Source of the DNA: an uncultured Aeromonadales bacterium | Lineage (GTDB): Bacteria; Pseudomonadota; Gammaproteobacteria; Enterobacterales; Succinivibrionaceae | DNA length: 6,106 nucleotides | Direction of reading: 5' to 3' | Assembly (NCBI GenBank): GCA_902796095.1 | Contig: CADBNP010000319.1 | Coordinates: 1 to 6,106, forward strand | Shown: positions 1 to 6,106 of the stretch, piece after piece | Numbering within the stretch: the stretch's first letter is position 1 | Layout of the letters: each line of letters opens with the position of its first letter | The notes under the pieces: generated by a model | The model's database searches: none | What the model was told of the DNA's origin: nothing | What the model saw: the letters and a program-made list of their open reading frames with translations, nothing else | Translations under genes and position numbers: made by a program

Positions 1-2222
1 GGAAGTTCAGGAAAATCTATGGCCGGTTCCTTCGGAGGAGCAAGCTGCTGATTCTTTAAAATGCTTCGCTTCTCGCCACAGTCCTTGCCGGTACACTCAG
101 CATAAGGACCGAACCTGCCGACCTTGCGAACCATGGGACTGCCGCATTTGTCACATATGTACATATTAGCCTGTGTGACGTCATATTCGCCAGTTTCAAG
201 TTTGTTTCCATCACAATTTGGTGCGTCAGAACACAAAAACAGTTTTGTATGACTGTCAATGAGATACTCGTCCATTACCCGGCCGCACTTTTCACAGCGA
301 CGGCGGACAGAAAATTCTTTCTCCTCATCATCCTCCGGGACATTTGCCGGTTCACACAGATTAAGATTCACTGTTCTGGTACAGCTGTCTTCAGAATTTC
401 CATATCCGGTACAGCCCAGGAAGAGTCCGGTCGTTCCGATACGAACCTCCATCGCCCTTCCGCAGTTCGGACATTTGTAATCATCTATCACTACAGGCTT
501 GTTCTCCGGCATGCCGTCCGGTTTTTTGGCATTTGCTATATCTTCAGCAAGAGAATTATAGAAGGTATCCAGTTTTTTCACCCAGTCGACCTCGCCCTCG
601 GCTATCTTGTCAAGATCCCCCTCAAGATCACGGGTAAAGTTATACTGCATCAGATCAGAAAAGCTGTGCTTTAGACGGTCAACAACAATGGCTCCAATCT
701 TTTCAGCGTAAAATTTTCGCTGCTGCAGTCTTACATAACCTCTTTCCTGGATCTTCGAAATAATTTCAGCGTATGTTGAAGGTCTTCCGATACCTCTGCT
801 CTCCAGTTCCTTTACAAGAGATGCTTCAGTATATCTGGCAGGAGGAAGAGTAAAATGCTGTTTGCCGGCGACACTCTTCAAATCAACATTCTGATTCTTT
901 TCCATTTTTGGAAGAATAACCTCGGAACTGCTGACAGGAACAACCTTAGTCCAGCCGTCAAAAACAGTTACCCTGCCCGACGCTTTGAAACGATAGTCAC
1001 CGCAGCGGACAACTACTGAGGTGGACATATACCTGGCCGGGTTCATCTGGGATGCTATGCTGCGATCCCTTATAAGGGCATAGAGTTTCTGACCGTCGGA
1101 CGCAAATTTTGACAGTTTGATATCCTTTGGCTCGAGTTCAACATTTGTGCTTCGTATTGCCTCGTGTGCCTCCTGGGCATCCTTATTTGATGAACCGTAG
1201 AAATTAGGCTTTGCAGGAAGATAATCACTGCCATACTTATTTTCAATATACCCGCGGATCGTATCCAGTGCAAAACTGCTCAGATTAGTCGAGTCGGTAC
1301 GCATGTAGGTTATATAACCTGCCTCATACAGCATCTGAGCCACCGTCATGGTATGCTTGACAGAAAAACCGAGACGGTTGCTGGCTGCCTGCTGCAGAGT
1401 GGATGTTATGAACGGAGCATAAGGTCTGCTTTCACCAGTCTTTTCATCTATGGATTCAACCGCCGACTCGGATGCATGACTCCTGACATAGTCGCATATG
1501 GCATCCGCCTCACCCCTGGAATGAATATCCAGTTTGTTCTTCTTAATGAGCTCAAAGGTAACCGGATCTGCATCACCTGCCGCAAAGTCAGCTCTCACAT
1601 CCCAGTACTCATCGCATTTGAAGGAATTGATCTCCCTCTCCCGATCTACTATCAGTTCCACTGCAATAGACTGAACTCTTCCGGCGGACAGTTTCTTGGC
1701 CACCTTCTGCCACAAAACGGGAGAAACAAGGAATCCTACAATTTTATCCAGAAATCTTCTTGTCTGCTGAGCATTAACCTTGTTGAGATCAAGTTCTGAC
1801 GGTGATTTGAATGCCTTCTGAATGGCATCTTTGGTTATTTCATTGAATGTTACACGCTTAAACCTGGATTTGTCTCCGCCTATAATCTGCTGCAGATGCC
1901 AGGCTATCGCTTCCCCTTCGCGATCAAGATCGGTTGCGAGATAGATGCTGTCGACATCAGATGCAAGTTTTTTAAGTTTGCGTACCACATCCTCCTTTCC
2001 CTCAAGAATAACGTAGGTAGGCTTCCATTTCTTTTCAGGATCAATACCGAGTTTTTTTACCGGCCCGTATTTATCGTTTCTTGATACCTTGATCTTGGTT
2101 TTTCCAAGAGGAAGATCTCTGACATGACCGACACTTGATTCAACAATGTAGTCATCTCCCAGATATTTTGAAATGGTTTTGACCTTGGCCGGAGACTCTA
2201 CAATTACTAACGACTTGCCCAC
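1..2222 (-). CDS. topA: DNA topoisomerase I (type IA), C-terminal end cut off by the window edge
   Basis: Relaxes negatively supercoiled DNA by cutting one strand through a 5'-phosphotyrosine link and passing the other through. 740 complete codons are visible. Seen from the N-terminus: Toprim domain opening with VIVESPAK (Glu9 and Lys13, the same numbers as in E. coli TopA), the acidic metal triad in ATDLDREGEA (Asp98, Asp100, Glu102), the SAGRVQS motif (179-185), and the active-site motif YITYMRTDST with catalytic Tyr306. Three Cys4 zinc fingers follow: Cys584/587/604/614, Cys643/646/664/670 and Cys690/693/710/715. E. coli TopA is 865 residues, so roughly the last 110-130 residues, expected to hold the degenerate zinc-ribbon repeats, lie outside the window. 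I chose a GTG start because it has GGAG six bases upstream and gives an N-terminus (MGKSLVIVES) aligned residue for residue with E. coli; an in-frame ATG four codons upstream lacks a ribosome site. It starts 22 bases after sohB and is probably co-transcribed with it. No frameshift or missing catalytic residue seen. Confidence 0.97.
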   Translation of the reverse strand, partial: MGKSLVIVESPAKVKTISKYLGDDYIVESSVGHVRDLPLGKTKIKVSRNDKYGPVKKLGIDPEKKWKPTYVILEGKEDVVRKLKKLASDVDSIYLATDLDREGEAIAWHLQQIIGGDKSRFKRVTFNEITKDAIQKAFKSPSELDLNKVNAQQTRRFLDKIVGFLVSPVLWQKVAKKLSAGRVQSIAVELIVDREREINSFKCDEYWDVRADFAAGDADPVTFELIKKNKLDIHSRGEADAICDYVRSHASESAVESIDEKTGESRPYAPFITSTLQQAASNRLGFSVKHTMTVAQMLYEAGYITYMRTDSTNLSSFALDTIRGYIENKYGSDYLPAKPNFYGSSNKDAQEAHEAIRSTNVELEPKDIKLSKFASDGQKLYALIRDRSIASQMNPARYMSTSVVVRCGDYRFKASGRVTVFDGWTKVVPVSSSEVILPKMEKNQNVDLKSVAGKQHFTLPPARYTEASLVKELESRGIGRPSTYAEIISKIQERGYVRLQQRKFYAEKIGAIVVDRLKHSFSDLMQYNFTRDLEGDLDKIAEGEVDWVKKLDTFYNSLAEDIANAKKPDGMPENKPVVIDDYKCPNCGRAMEVRIGTTGLFLGCTGYGNSEDSCTRTVNLNLCEPANVPEDDEEKEFSVRRRCEKCGRVMDEYLIDSHTKLFLCSDAPNCDGNKLETGEYDVTQANMYICDKCGSPMVRKVGRFGPYAECTGKDCGEKRSILKNQQLAPPKEPAIDFPEL

Positions 2223-2228
2223 ATTAAA

Positions 2229-2232
2229 CTCC
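2229..2232 (-). promoter_or_regulatory. Ribosome binding site that decides the topA GTG start
   Basis: On the minus strand GGAG lies six bases before the GTG at 2222-2220. It overlaps the in-frame ATG at 2234-2232 (ATGGAG), so that ATG cannot be served by it, and nothing purine-rich lies at a proper distance before the ATG. This favours GTG initiation, which also restores the family's usual N-terminus. Confidence 0.75.
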
Positions 2233-2244
2233 ATTAAGGAAATT

Positions 2245-3273
2245 CTAAAGAACCTGACCTGTTGCCTTTTTCAGCAAAACAGACATCTTGCTGACCAGGT
2301 GCTTAATGCCCTTGTCCTTTTTAACTCTGAATTCATACACATCGGCAAAATCAAGCTTTGAAGTTATAAACTCGTTGGATGTGCCGATCTCATCCACAAG
2401 GTGATGCATCATTGCATCGGTTCCGTGCCAGAACTCACCGGTTGCCACCTCATCAATTTTTATCTGAGGACGAAACTTGCTGATGTGATTCTTGAACAGA
2501 ACATGGCACCGCTCCAAATCCTCCCTGAATTTTTTACGTGCCTCCGGACTGGAATTATCACCGAATACGGAAAGTGTTCTCTTGTACTGTCCTGCAGTTT
2601 CCTGCTCATAGTCGATATTCAGTTTATCCATGAGTCGGTGAAAATTTGGAAACTCTGCAACAACACCGATAGATCCGACTATGGCAAATGGTGCTGCCAC
2701 TATATAGTTTGCAATGCAGGCCATCATATATCCGCCTGAAGCTGCAACCTTGTCGACGCATACCGTCAGCCTTATCCCCCGGCTTCTTAACCGCATGAGC
2801 TGGGATGCGGCATAACCGTAACCTATTACTGATCCTCCCGGAGAATTAAGACGAAGCATAACCTCATCCTGCTGTTCAACAATGCTGAGCAGAGCATCTA
2901 TTTCCCTTCCGAGAACATCAGCCTGGGTAGCCGAGATATCTCCGTCAAAGCTGAGTACAAAAAGACGCTTTCTTTCTTCCTGTTTCTGTTTATCCTTTTT
3001 CTCCCTGTCCTTCTCAGACTTTCGGAAATTTTCCATTTCCTTGCCGGAAAAAATCTTTGAAGCAACCTCCTTTTTCGCCGAACGGTACTCCTCACTCAGA
3101 TTTACAACACTGATATTTTCCAGGAGAGCGCCGGAATCATCCTTCCTGCCGCTTCCCAGATTCAGTGCCCTGACAGTTGCATATACACAAACAAAGGTAA
3201 GCAGCGAAAAGAGAATAAAAACAAATGAAGATTTGGCGCCGAAGGCCAAACAGTCTAGGAAAAAATCCTGCAT
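2245..3273 (-). CDS. sohB: SohB, inner-membrane S49-family serine peptidase
   Basis: Membrane-anchored peptidase related to signal peptide peptidase SppA; in E. coli extra copies of sohB suppress loss of the periplasmic protease HtrA/DegP. The 342 residues are close to the usual length of about 350. Visible in order: one N-terminal membrane segment (about 14-34), a long Lys/Glu-rich charged stretch (about 62-103), then the S49 fold with the LNSPGGSV oxyanion-loop motif (142-149), nucleophile Ser179 in AASGGYM, the GSIGVVAE motif (200-207) and the general-base lysine Lys231 in GQYKRTLS. The Ser/Lys dyad is intact, so it should be active; substrate unknown. The start lies three bases after the stop of the transporter gene, with an AAGGA 11 bases upstream inside that gene, suggesting coupled translation. 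topA follows 22 bases downstream. The sohB-topA order is known from enterobacteria, where the small gene yciN lies between; here it is absent. Confidence 0.93.
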   Translation of the reverse strand: MQDFFLDCLAFGAKSSFVFILFSLLTFVCVYATVRALNLGSGRKDDSGALLENISVVNLSEEYRSAKKEVASKIFSGKEMENFRKSEKDREKKDKQKQEERKRLFVLSFDGDISATQADVLGREIDALLSIVEQQDEVMLRLNSPGGSVIGYGYAASQLMRLRSRGIRLTVCVDKVAASGGYMMACIANYIVAAPFAIVGSIGVVAEFPNFHRLMDKLNIDYEQETAGQYKRTLSVFGDNSSPEARKKFREDLERCHVLFKNHISKFRPQIKIDEVATGEFWHGTDAMMHHLVDEIGTSNEFITSKLDFADVYEFRVKKDKGIKHLVSKMSVLLKKATGQVL

Positions 3274-3276
3274 TAT

Positions 3277-4440
3277 CTATATTTTCCTTACAAAGCACAT
3301 AAGCAGAAAGGCTGTGAAACTCAGACAGACTGCAAAATAAAACACTGTAACAAAACCGTATGCATCAGAAATCAGTCCGCAGACGGCTCCGGAAATTATA
3401 CCGCCCACAGATGCCGCACTTGAAAACAGAGTTGTTGCCTGCCCCGGAATTTTCGGAAGCATTTCCTGGAAATAAACCATCATCAGCGAGGTTACTATAC
3501 CGATAAAAACGGCATTTGCCAGCTGTGCACACCAGAACTCAAAGAGGGTTGAGGCCAGCGAAACAGCTATATAATACAAAAAGCCACTTGCAGTTGCCAC
3601 AATCAGAATATATTTCATATGTATTTTTTGCGCAAGTCTGCCGGAAATCAGCATGCATGGAATCTCAAGAGCGGCAGCCGTAGCCATGAAAAAACCGGCA
3701 TGGCGCGGCTCAAAATGCAGATCTCTGGTCACGTACTGAGGCATGGTAATAAGATACATATTGTTGCAGGCAAAGATAAGAACCGTAACCGCAAACAGAA
3801 TGAAAACACTGGGTTCAGAGAAAATTCTTGCCTTTACTGCATCGCGTCGATCACGGGAAAAATCGGTAGCAGGCATCATAAATTTCACTGCAACAAAAGC
3901 AGTTAACAATACAGATCCGCAGATAAGGTAAACCGTCTCAAAGCTGCTGTATTCAAGAACAAGCATTGCTGCGGGAGGACCGAAAACCCAGGCCAGTGCA
4001 AAAAAAGCCCTCATTACCGAGGTAAAAATCACAGGATTTTTTCCTTTGAAGCGGCAGTATTCTCTCCCTGAAGCAAAGACCTGACCACTTACATGCGAGA
4101 AGCTGTTAAGCAGATTTACTGCCGTGAGAAGTAAAAGATATGAGCGAATGAAGGCAAAACACAGACTTGCGGCAAAACCGCAAACACAGCCAAACAGAAT
4201 TATATTTCTGCGGTTTCCTGCAATATCGGAATATCTTGCCACCAGCTGACTTACAGCAATGGAAAGAATGCCGCCTACCGTAAAAAAGAGCCCAGTCTCA
4301 AAACCGGTAACCTGAAGTTCAACAGAAAGAAAAAGACTTGAAACCGGAATAAAGAAGGCCATTGACAGACTGATGCAGAAGATCACGGCAAAATATACGA
4401 ACGAAGTCTTTGAAAATCCTGAGGCTTCATCTGCAAACAT
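3277..4440 (-). CDS. Major facilitator superfamily sugar efflux transporter, SetA/SetB type
   Basis: Predicted 12-segment inner-membrane exporter of 387 residues, close to E. coli SetA (392). E. coli Set proteins export sugars and analogues such as lactose, glucose and thiogalactosides by proton antiport; the substrate here is not shown by sequence. Family signatures recalled from SetA that are visible: SLFLS near residue 35, the loop 2-3 segment ARYSDIAGNRR (68-78), SVMRAFFALAWVFGPP (141-156), CNNMYLITMP (225-234), ATAAALEIPCM (253-263) and FIGIV...YFQEMLP (312-329). I start at the ATG at 4440, which has GGGAAGAG just upstream; the frame extends to a TTG at 4455, but that has no ribosome site and would add only five residues. 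It lies 58 bases after cvfB and three bases before sohB, so it is probably in the same operon. A general MFS drug exporter is the alternative, but the Set-like motifs argue against that. Confidence 0.85.
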   Translation of the reverse strand: MFADEASGFSKTSFVYFAVIFCISLSMAFFIPVSSLFLSVELQVTGFETGLFFTVGGILSIAVSQLVARYSDIAGNRRNIILFGCVCGFAASLCFAFIRSYLLLLTAVNLLNSFSHVSGQVFASGREYCRFKGKNPVIFTSVMRAFFALAWVFGPPAAMLVLEYSSFETVYLICGSVLLTAFVAVKFMMPATDFSRDRRDAVKARIFSEPSVFILFAVTVLIFACNNMYLITMPQYVTRDLHFEPRHAGFFMATAAALEIPCMLISGRLAQKIHMKYILIVATASGFLYYIAVSLASTLFEFWCAQLANAVFIGIVTSLMMVYFQEMLPKIPGQATTLFSSAASVGGIISGAVCGLISDAYGFVTVFYFAVCLSFTAFLLMCFVRKI

Positions 4441-4474
4441 TGTCTCTTCCCGCAAAGCATAAAATCACAAATCA

Positions 4475-4492
4475 CCGGGCCCCGGCTTCCGG
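4475..4492 (-). repeat. Three CCGG units at 7-base spacing between cvfB and the transporter gene
   Basis: CCGG occurs at 4475-4478, 4482-4485 and 4489-4492, separated by three bases each time. CCGG is self-complementary, so the middle unit can pair with either neighbour, giving alternative short hairpins in the transcript. On the minus strand the next bases are T-containing but not a run of T, so this is at best a weak terminator or attenuator. It may instead be a small spacer structure with no role. Confidence 0.35.
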
Positions 4493-4498
4493 ACGGTA

Positions 4499-5413
4499 TC
4501 AGGAGCCGCTTCCTGTTCTTCTTATGCCGTCATCACGGATTTCAATATCATGGCTGCGATAAAGATTACCAATGGTCTGTTTGAATTTTCCCTTGGAAAC
4601 ATGAAACACCTTCTGAATGGTCTCAGGAGATGTCCTGTCCGTGAAAGGCAGAAAACCTCCGTTATCCTCAAGTTTGGAAAGGATTAAACCAGCAAGTTCG
4701 ACATTGCCGGAAAAGGCTGAACCGTTCCGGCTGCCGGAAGTCACTGTCTTCCGTTTTTCTCTGCCGGACACCTGATCCTTGTCTCTGCATTCGGCCAGGG
4801 GAACAATGTCAACTCTGCGATCAGTTCTGATCCTTCTGATTGATGCATACATTTTTCTGCCGATTTTGATATCAGACAGACCTGGTACTTCACTTTTCAG
4901 AAACATGGCATAAAAACTGTTTTCAACCACGGCCTTCACACCTATATCTGTAACAGCAACCGGCAAAACCTTTACATGATCATTCACCTTGTAGTCACCG
5001 GTAATGAGATCGGAAAATCTCCTGGTAAATCTGGTAGTTGCACACATCCGTTTTTCATGATCAAGATACAGATAAACCAGAATTTCCTGATCCTGCTCAA
5101 TTTCACAGGTAACCTCACTCTGAGGAAGAAAAACATCCTTCCTTATGGCATTATCAAGAAAATAGCCATGCTTTGAAGCGCCCACAACCTTGAGACATGC
5201 AAGTTCACCCATGAGAGCACGGGGACGTCTTGCTGTTGCTGTCAGTCTGCCATCATCGTAATACAGGAACACCGATACAGGATTTCCGATCTGAGCATTT
5301 TCTTTCATCTGGGACAGGGGAATAAAAAGCTTCTGTCCTTCGGCATCAAGAAAACATCCCTTATCGGTAATTTCAGTAATTGCAAGTTCATTCATTTCAC
5401 CAATTTTTAACAT
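4499..5413 (-). CDS. cvfB: CvfB/YitL-family S1-domain RNA-binding protein
   Basis: Cytoplasmic protein of 304 residues, matching the roughly 300 of the CvfB family (S. aureus CvfB, B. subtilis YitL). Known members carry three S1-type OB folds and a C-terminal winged helix and bind RNA; S. aureus CvfB affects virulence gene expression. Seen here: S1-like repeat one (about 1-64, with KGCFLD...FIPLSQM), repeat two (about 66-130, with HGYFLD...DVFLPQSE), a third OB-like region (about 140-207, GVKAVVENSFYAMF...), then a Ser/Lys/Arg-rich linker (about 208-236) and the winged helix (about 237-298) with the family pattern GGFLPFTDRTSPETI...VSKGKFKQTIGNLYR. The first two repeats share the G-Y/C-FLD core. 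The ATG start has GGAG five bases upstream. It begins 50 bases after the rplY terminator and leads the probable cvfB-transporter-sohB-topA operon. Family assignment is firm; the role in this organism is not known. Confidence 0.87.
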   Translation of the reverse strand: MLKIGEMNELAITEITDKGCFLDAEGQKLFIPLSQMKENAQIGNPVSVFLYYDDGRLTATARRPRALMGELACLKVVGASKHGYFLDNAIRKDVFLPQSEVTCEIEQDQEILVYLYLDHEKRMCATTRFTRRFSDLITGDYKVNDHVKVLPVAVTDIGVKAVVENSFYAMFLKSEVPGLSDIKIGRKMYASIRRIRTDRRVDIVPLAECRDKDQVSGREKRKTVTSGSRNGSAFSGNVELAGLILSKLEDNGGFLPFTDRTSPETIQKVFHVSKGKFKQTIGNLYRSHDIEIRDDGIRRTGSGS

Positions 5414-5451
5414 AAAAACTCCGAATCAGGGATCTGCCGGCAACAGCACAG

Positions 5452-5457
5452 ATCATA
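5452..5457 (-). promoter_or_regulatory. Possible -10 element for the cvfB operon
   Basis: Minus-strand TATGAT lies about 38 bases before the cvfB start, just after the rplY terminator. No TTGACA-like -35 box stands at 16-18 bases; that place is taken by the terminator hairpin. It is the best promoter match in the short gap, which must either hold a promoter or rely on read-through from rplY. Confidence 0.3.
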
Positions 5458-5462
5458 ACGGT

Positions 5463-5492
5463 AAAAATTAAAAGGGCGCCATTTCAGCGCCC
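5463..5492 (-). terminator. Intrinsic terminator of rplY
   Basis: A perfect six-base-pair stem GGGCGC/GCGCCC (5474-5479 with 5487-5492) with a seven-base loop is followed on the minus strand by TTTTAATTTTTA (5473-5462). It starts 22 bases after the rplY stop. The run on the plus strand side is short and mixed, so it acts mainly on minus-strand transcripts. Confidence 0.88.
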
Positions 5493-5514
5493 GAAAATCA
5501 GTAATCTTTCGTTT

Positions 5515-5802
5515 CTACTGACGAAGGAAATCAAGATGAACAATCTGCTGCTTTACAGGATGTCTCTGAATAGCAACAACCTTAACCTGCTCTGCATTTC
5601 CGGCAATGTTAAGTGTGATGTTCTCGTTGTAAAAAGAATCAGACTGCTGAGCAATAAAGACTTTCTTATGATCAAGAGAAATGCTTACTGCTTCCTTGTT
5701 ACCGCCGTATACTACAGCAGGAACCTTATCTTCGCGACGTTGGCGGCGGCTCGCACCTTTCCCTAAGTCTTTACGAATTTCTGCGTCAAAAGTGAATGCC
5801 AT
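5515..5802 (-). CDS. rplY: 50S ribosomal protein L25, short form
   Basis: Binds loop E/helix IV of 5S rRNA in the central protuberance of the large ribosomal subunit. The 95 residues match the short one-domain gammaproteobacterial form (94 in E. coli), not the longer CTC/TL5 form with an extra C-terminal domain. Conserved signatures are present: RKDLGKGASRR (10-20), VPAVVYGG (27-34, with Tyr32 at the position of the RNA-contacting tyrosine), LDHKKV (43-48), and the C-terminal QRHPVKQQIVHLDFLR (79-94) matching E. coli QRHPYKPKLQHIDFVR. The gene has its own promoter upstream and a strong terminator downstream, so it is a single-gene unit. The ATG is preceded by seven A residues and no canonical Shine-Dalgarno; the closest purine string is GTGAGA, about 10 bases upstream, which agrees with the atypical ribosome site reported for E. 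coli rplY. Confidence 0.97.
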   Translation of the reverse strand: MAFTFDAEIRKDLGKGASRRQRREDKVPAVVYGGNKEAVSISLDHKKVFIAQQSDSFYNENITLNIAGNAEQVKVVAIQRHPVKQQIVHLDFLRQ

Positions 5803-5842
5803 TTTTTTTATATCTCACAAAATTTTTTTCAAAACTAAAGAT

Positions 5843-5869
5843 GTCTGATCATGCGACCATAAATCAGAC
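5843..5869 (-). promoter_or_regulatory. Hairpin at the 5' end of the rplY leader
   Basis: Inverted repeat GTCTGAT/ATCAGAC (5843-5849 with 5863-5869) forms a seven-base-pair stem. Inside it, ATG and CAT can pair around a GTCG tetraloop, leaving an asymmetric internal loop of UU opposite G. The predicted transcription start is at about 5870, so the hairpin is right at the mRNA 5' end, followed by about 40 A/U-rich bases to the start codon. In E. coli rplY is reported to be repressed at translation by its own product through conserved leader elements; I infer a similar role here. Confidence 0.5.
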
Positions 5870-5876
5870 TGCGTCT

Positions 5877-5905
5877 ATTATCACAAAAAAGATTTAAAGA
5901 TTCAA
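5877..5905 (-). promoter_or_regulatory. Sigma-70 type promoter of rplY
   Basis: Minus strand: -35 TTGAAT (5905-5900), a 17-base spacer, and -10 GATAAT (5882-5877) preceded by TGT, i.e. an extended -10 element. Predicted start at about 5870 gives a leader of about 68 bases. It is the best promoter match in the window, and its place fits rplY being separately transcribed. Confidence 0.75.
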
Positions 5906-6055
5906 TACAAAAATGCCACAGGAAAATTGTGTGCCATGTTACGGGTTCAACCCGAGATGAATGCAGATTAACGGAAGAATACGACAGCAATTCAGTCCAA
6001 ATATTAACCGACAGCAAAACAAAAGGCTATGTTCAAGAAAAGTGTTGATCTTATC
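5906..6055. other. Intergenic stretch without a recognisable gene
   Basis: Part of the roughly 300 bases upstream of rplY. Both strands are broken by stops; the one open frame of 60 codons on the minus strand (5835-6017) crosses the rplY promoter and leader hairpin, has no ribosome site and resembles no family I know, so I do not call it. A small perfect inverted repeat CGGGT-TCA-ACCCG (5942-5954) is present; it has no T run after it on either strand and no cloverleaf can be built around it. Confidence 0.6.
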
Positions 6056-6106
6056 TTAAACTGCTAAGGAGTAATCATAACCCGCAGGCTTTGACTTGAA
6101 AGTCAA
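6056..6106 (-). CDS. Possible 3' end of an upstream gene, product unknown
   Basis: Entering from the right edge on the minus strand, one frame is open for 16 codons (LTFKSKPAGYDYSLAV) and ends at TAA (6058-6056); the other two minus-strand frames stop within about 10 codons. The piece is too short to identify. If real, it is the tail of a gene in the same direction as rplY, ending about 150 bases before the rplY promoter. Chance is a fair alternative. Confidence 0.22.
   Translation of the reverse strand: MTFKSKPAGYDYSLAV
6091..6106. repeat. Perfect inverted repeat at the right edge
   Basis: TTGACT-TGAA-AGTCAA is a six-base-pair inverted repeat with a four-base loop that reaches exactly to the window edge. 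It could be an operator, part of a terminator continuing beyond the window, or chance inside a coding frame. Confidence 0.35.

Noticed and set aside
249..674. Open frames on the plus strand (141 and 73 codons) at the left of the window
   Set aside because: They lie antisense inside topA over the zinc-finger region, have no ribosome site and encode no recognisable protein.
1353..1799. 148-codon plus-strand open frame
   Set aside because: Antisense to the well-conserved topA core; no family features and no ribosome site.
2882..3340. 152-codon plus-strand open frame rich in Ser, Phe and Arg
   Set aside because: It is the complement of the Lys/Glu-rich segment and membrane anchor of sohB; the odd composition is explained by that.
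4440..4455. TTG start adding five residues to the transporter
   Set aside because: No ribosome site before it, whereas the ATG at 4440 has GGGAAGAG just upstream.
5930..5960. GGGTTCAACCC resembling a tRNA T-arm
   Set aside because: The loop is too short for a T-loop (five bases between GGG and CCC), and no anticodon arm or acceptor stem can be found around it. It is also not a terminator because no T run follows.
5835..6017. 60-codon minus-strand frame upstream of rplY
   Set aside because: It overlaps the rplY promoter and leader hairpin, has no ribosome site and no recognisable features.
6064..6090. AAGGAG on the plus strand suggesting a plus-strand gene start near the right edge
   Set aside because: No ATG, GTG or TTG lies at a proper distance, and the frame through the ATA that does meets TGA after five codons.

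Overview
The window reads as a chromosomal housekeeping segment from a gammaproteobacterium. Four points support this: DNA topoisomerase I with three Cys4 zinc fingers, SohB encoded directly upstream of topA (as in enterobacteria, where a small gene lies between them), a short one-domain L25 of 95 residues, and a Set-type sugar efflux transporter. Base composition looks moderate by eye. The family or genus cannot be fixed from this sequence; a non-enterobacterial lineage is likely because cvfB and the Set-type transporter sit in the sohB-topA cluster.

All supported genes lie on the minus strand, so the direction of transcription is from high to low coordinates. From right to left: about 300 bases at the right edge without a convincing complete gene, holding a good promoter and a structured leader for rplY; rplY (ribosomal protein L25, 5515-5802); a strong intrinsic terminator (5463-5492); cvfB-like S1/winged-helix RNA-binding protein (4499-5413); a Set-family major facilitator sugar efflux transporter (3277-4440); sohB, a membrane-anchored S49 peptidase (2245-3273); and topA, cut off by the left window edge (1-2222).

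rplY appears to be its own transcription unit. The four genes cvfB, set-like, sohB and topA probably form one operon: gaps are 58, 3 and 22 bases, and no strong terminator separates them. Functionally the set is mixed (RNA binding/translation, sugar export, envelope proteolysis, DNA supercoiling), so no single pathway is implied.

I found no mobile element, CRISPR array, RNA gene or defence system, and nothing that amounts to an undescribed biological system. The observations most worth checking are the rplY leader (start-proximal hairpin and no canonical Shine-Dalgarno), the GTG start of topA, and the gene neighbourhood linking a sugar exporter and CvfB to sohB-topA.
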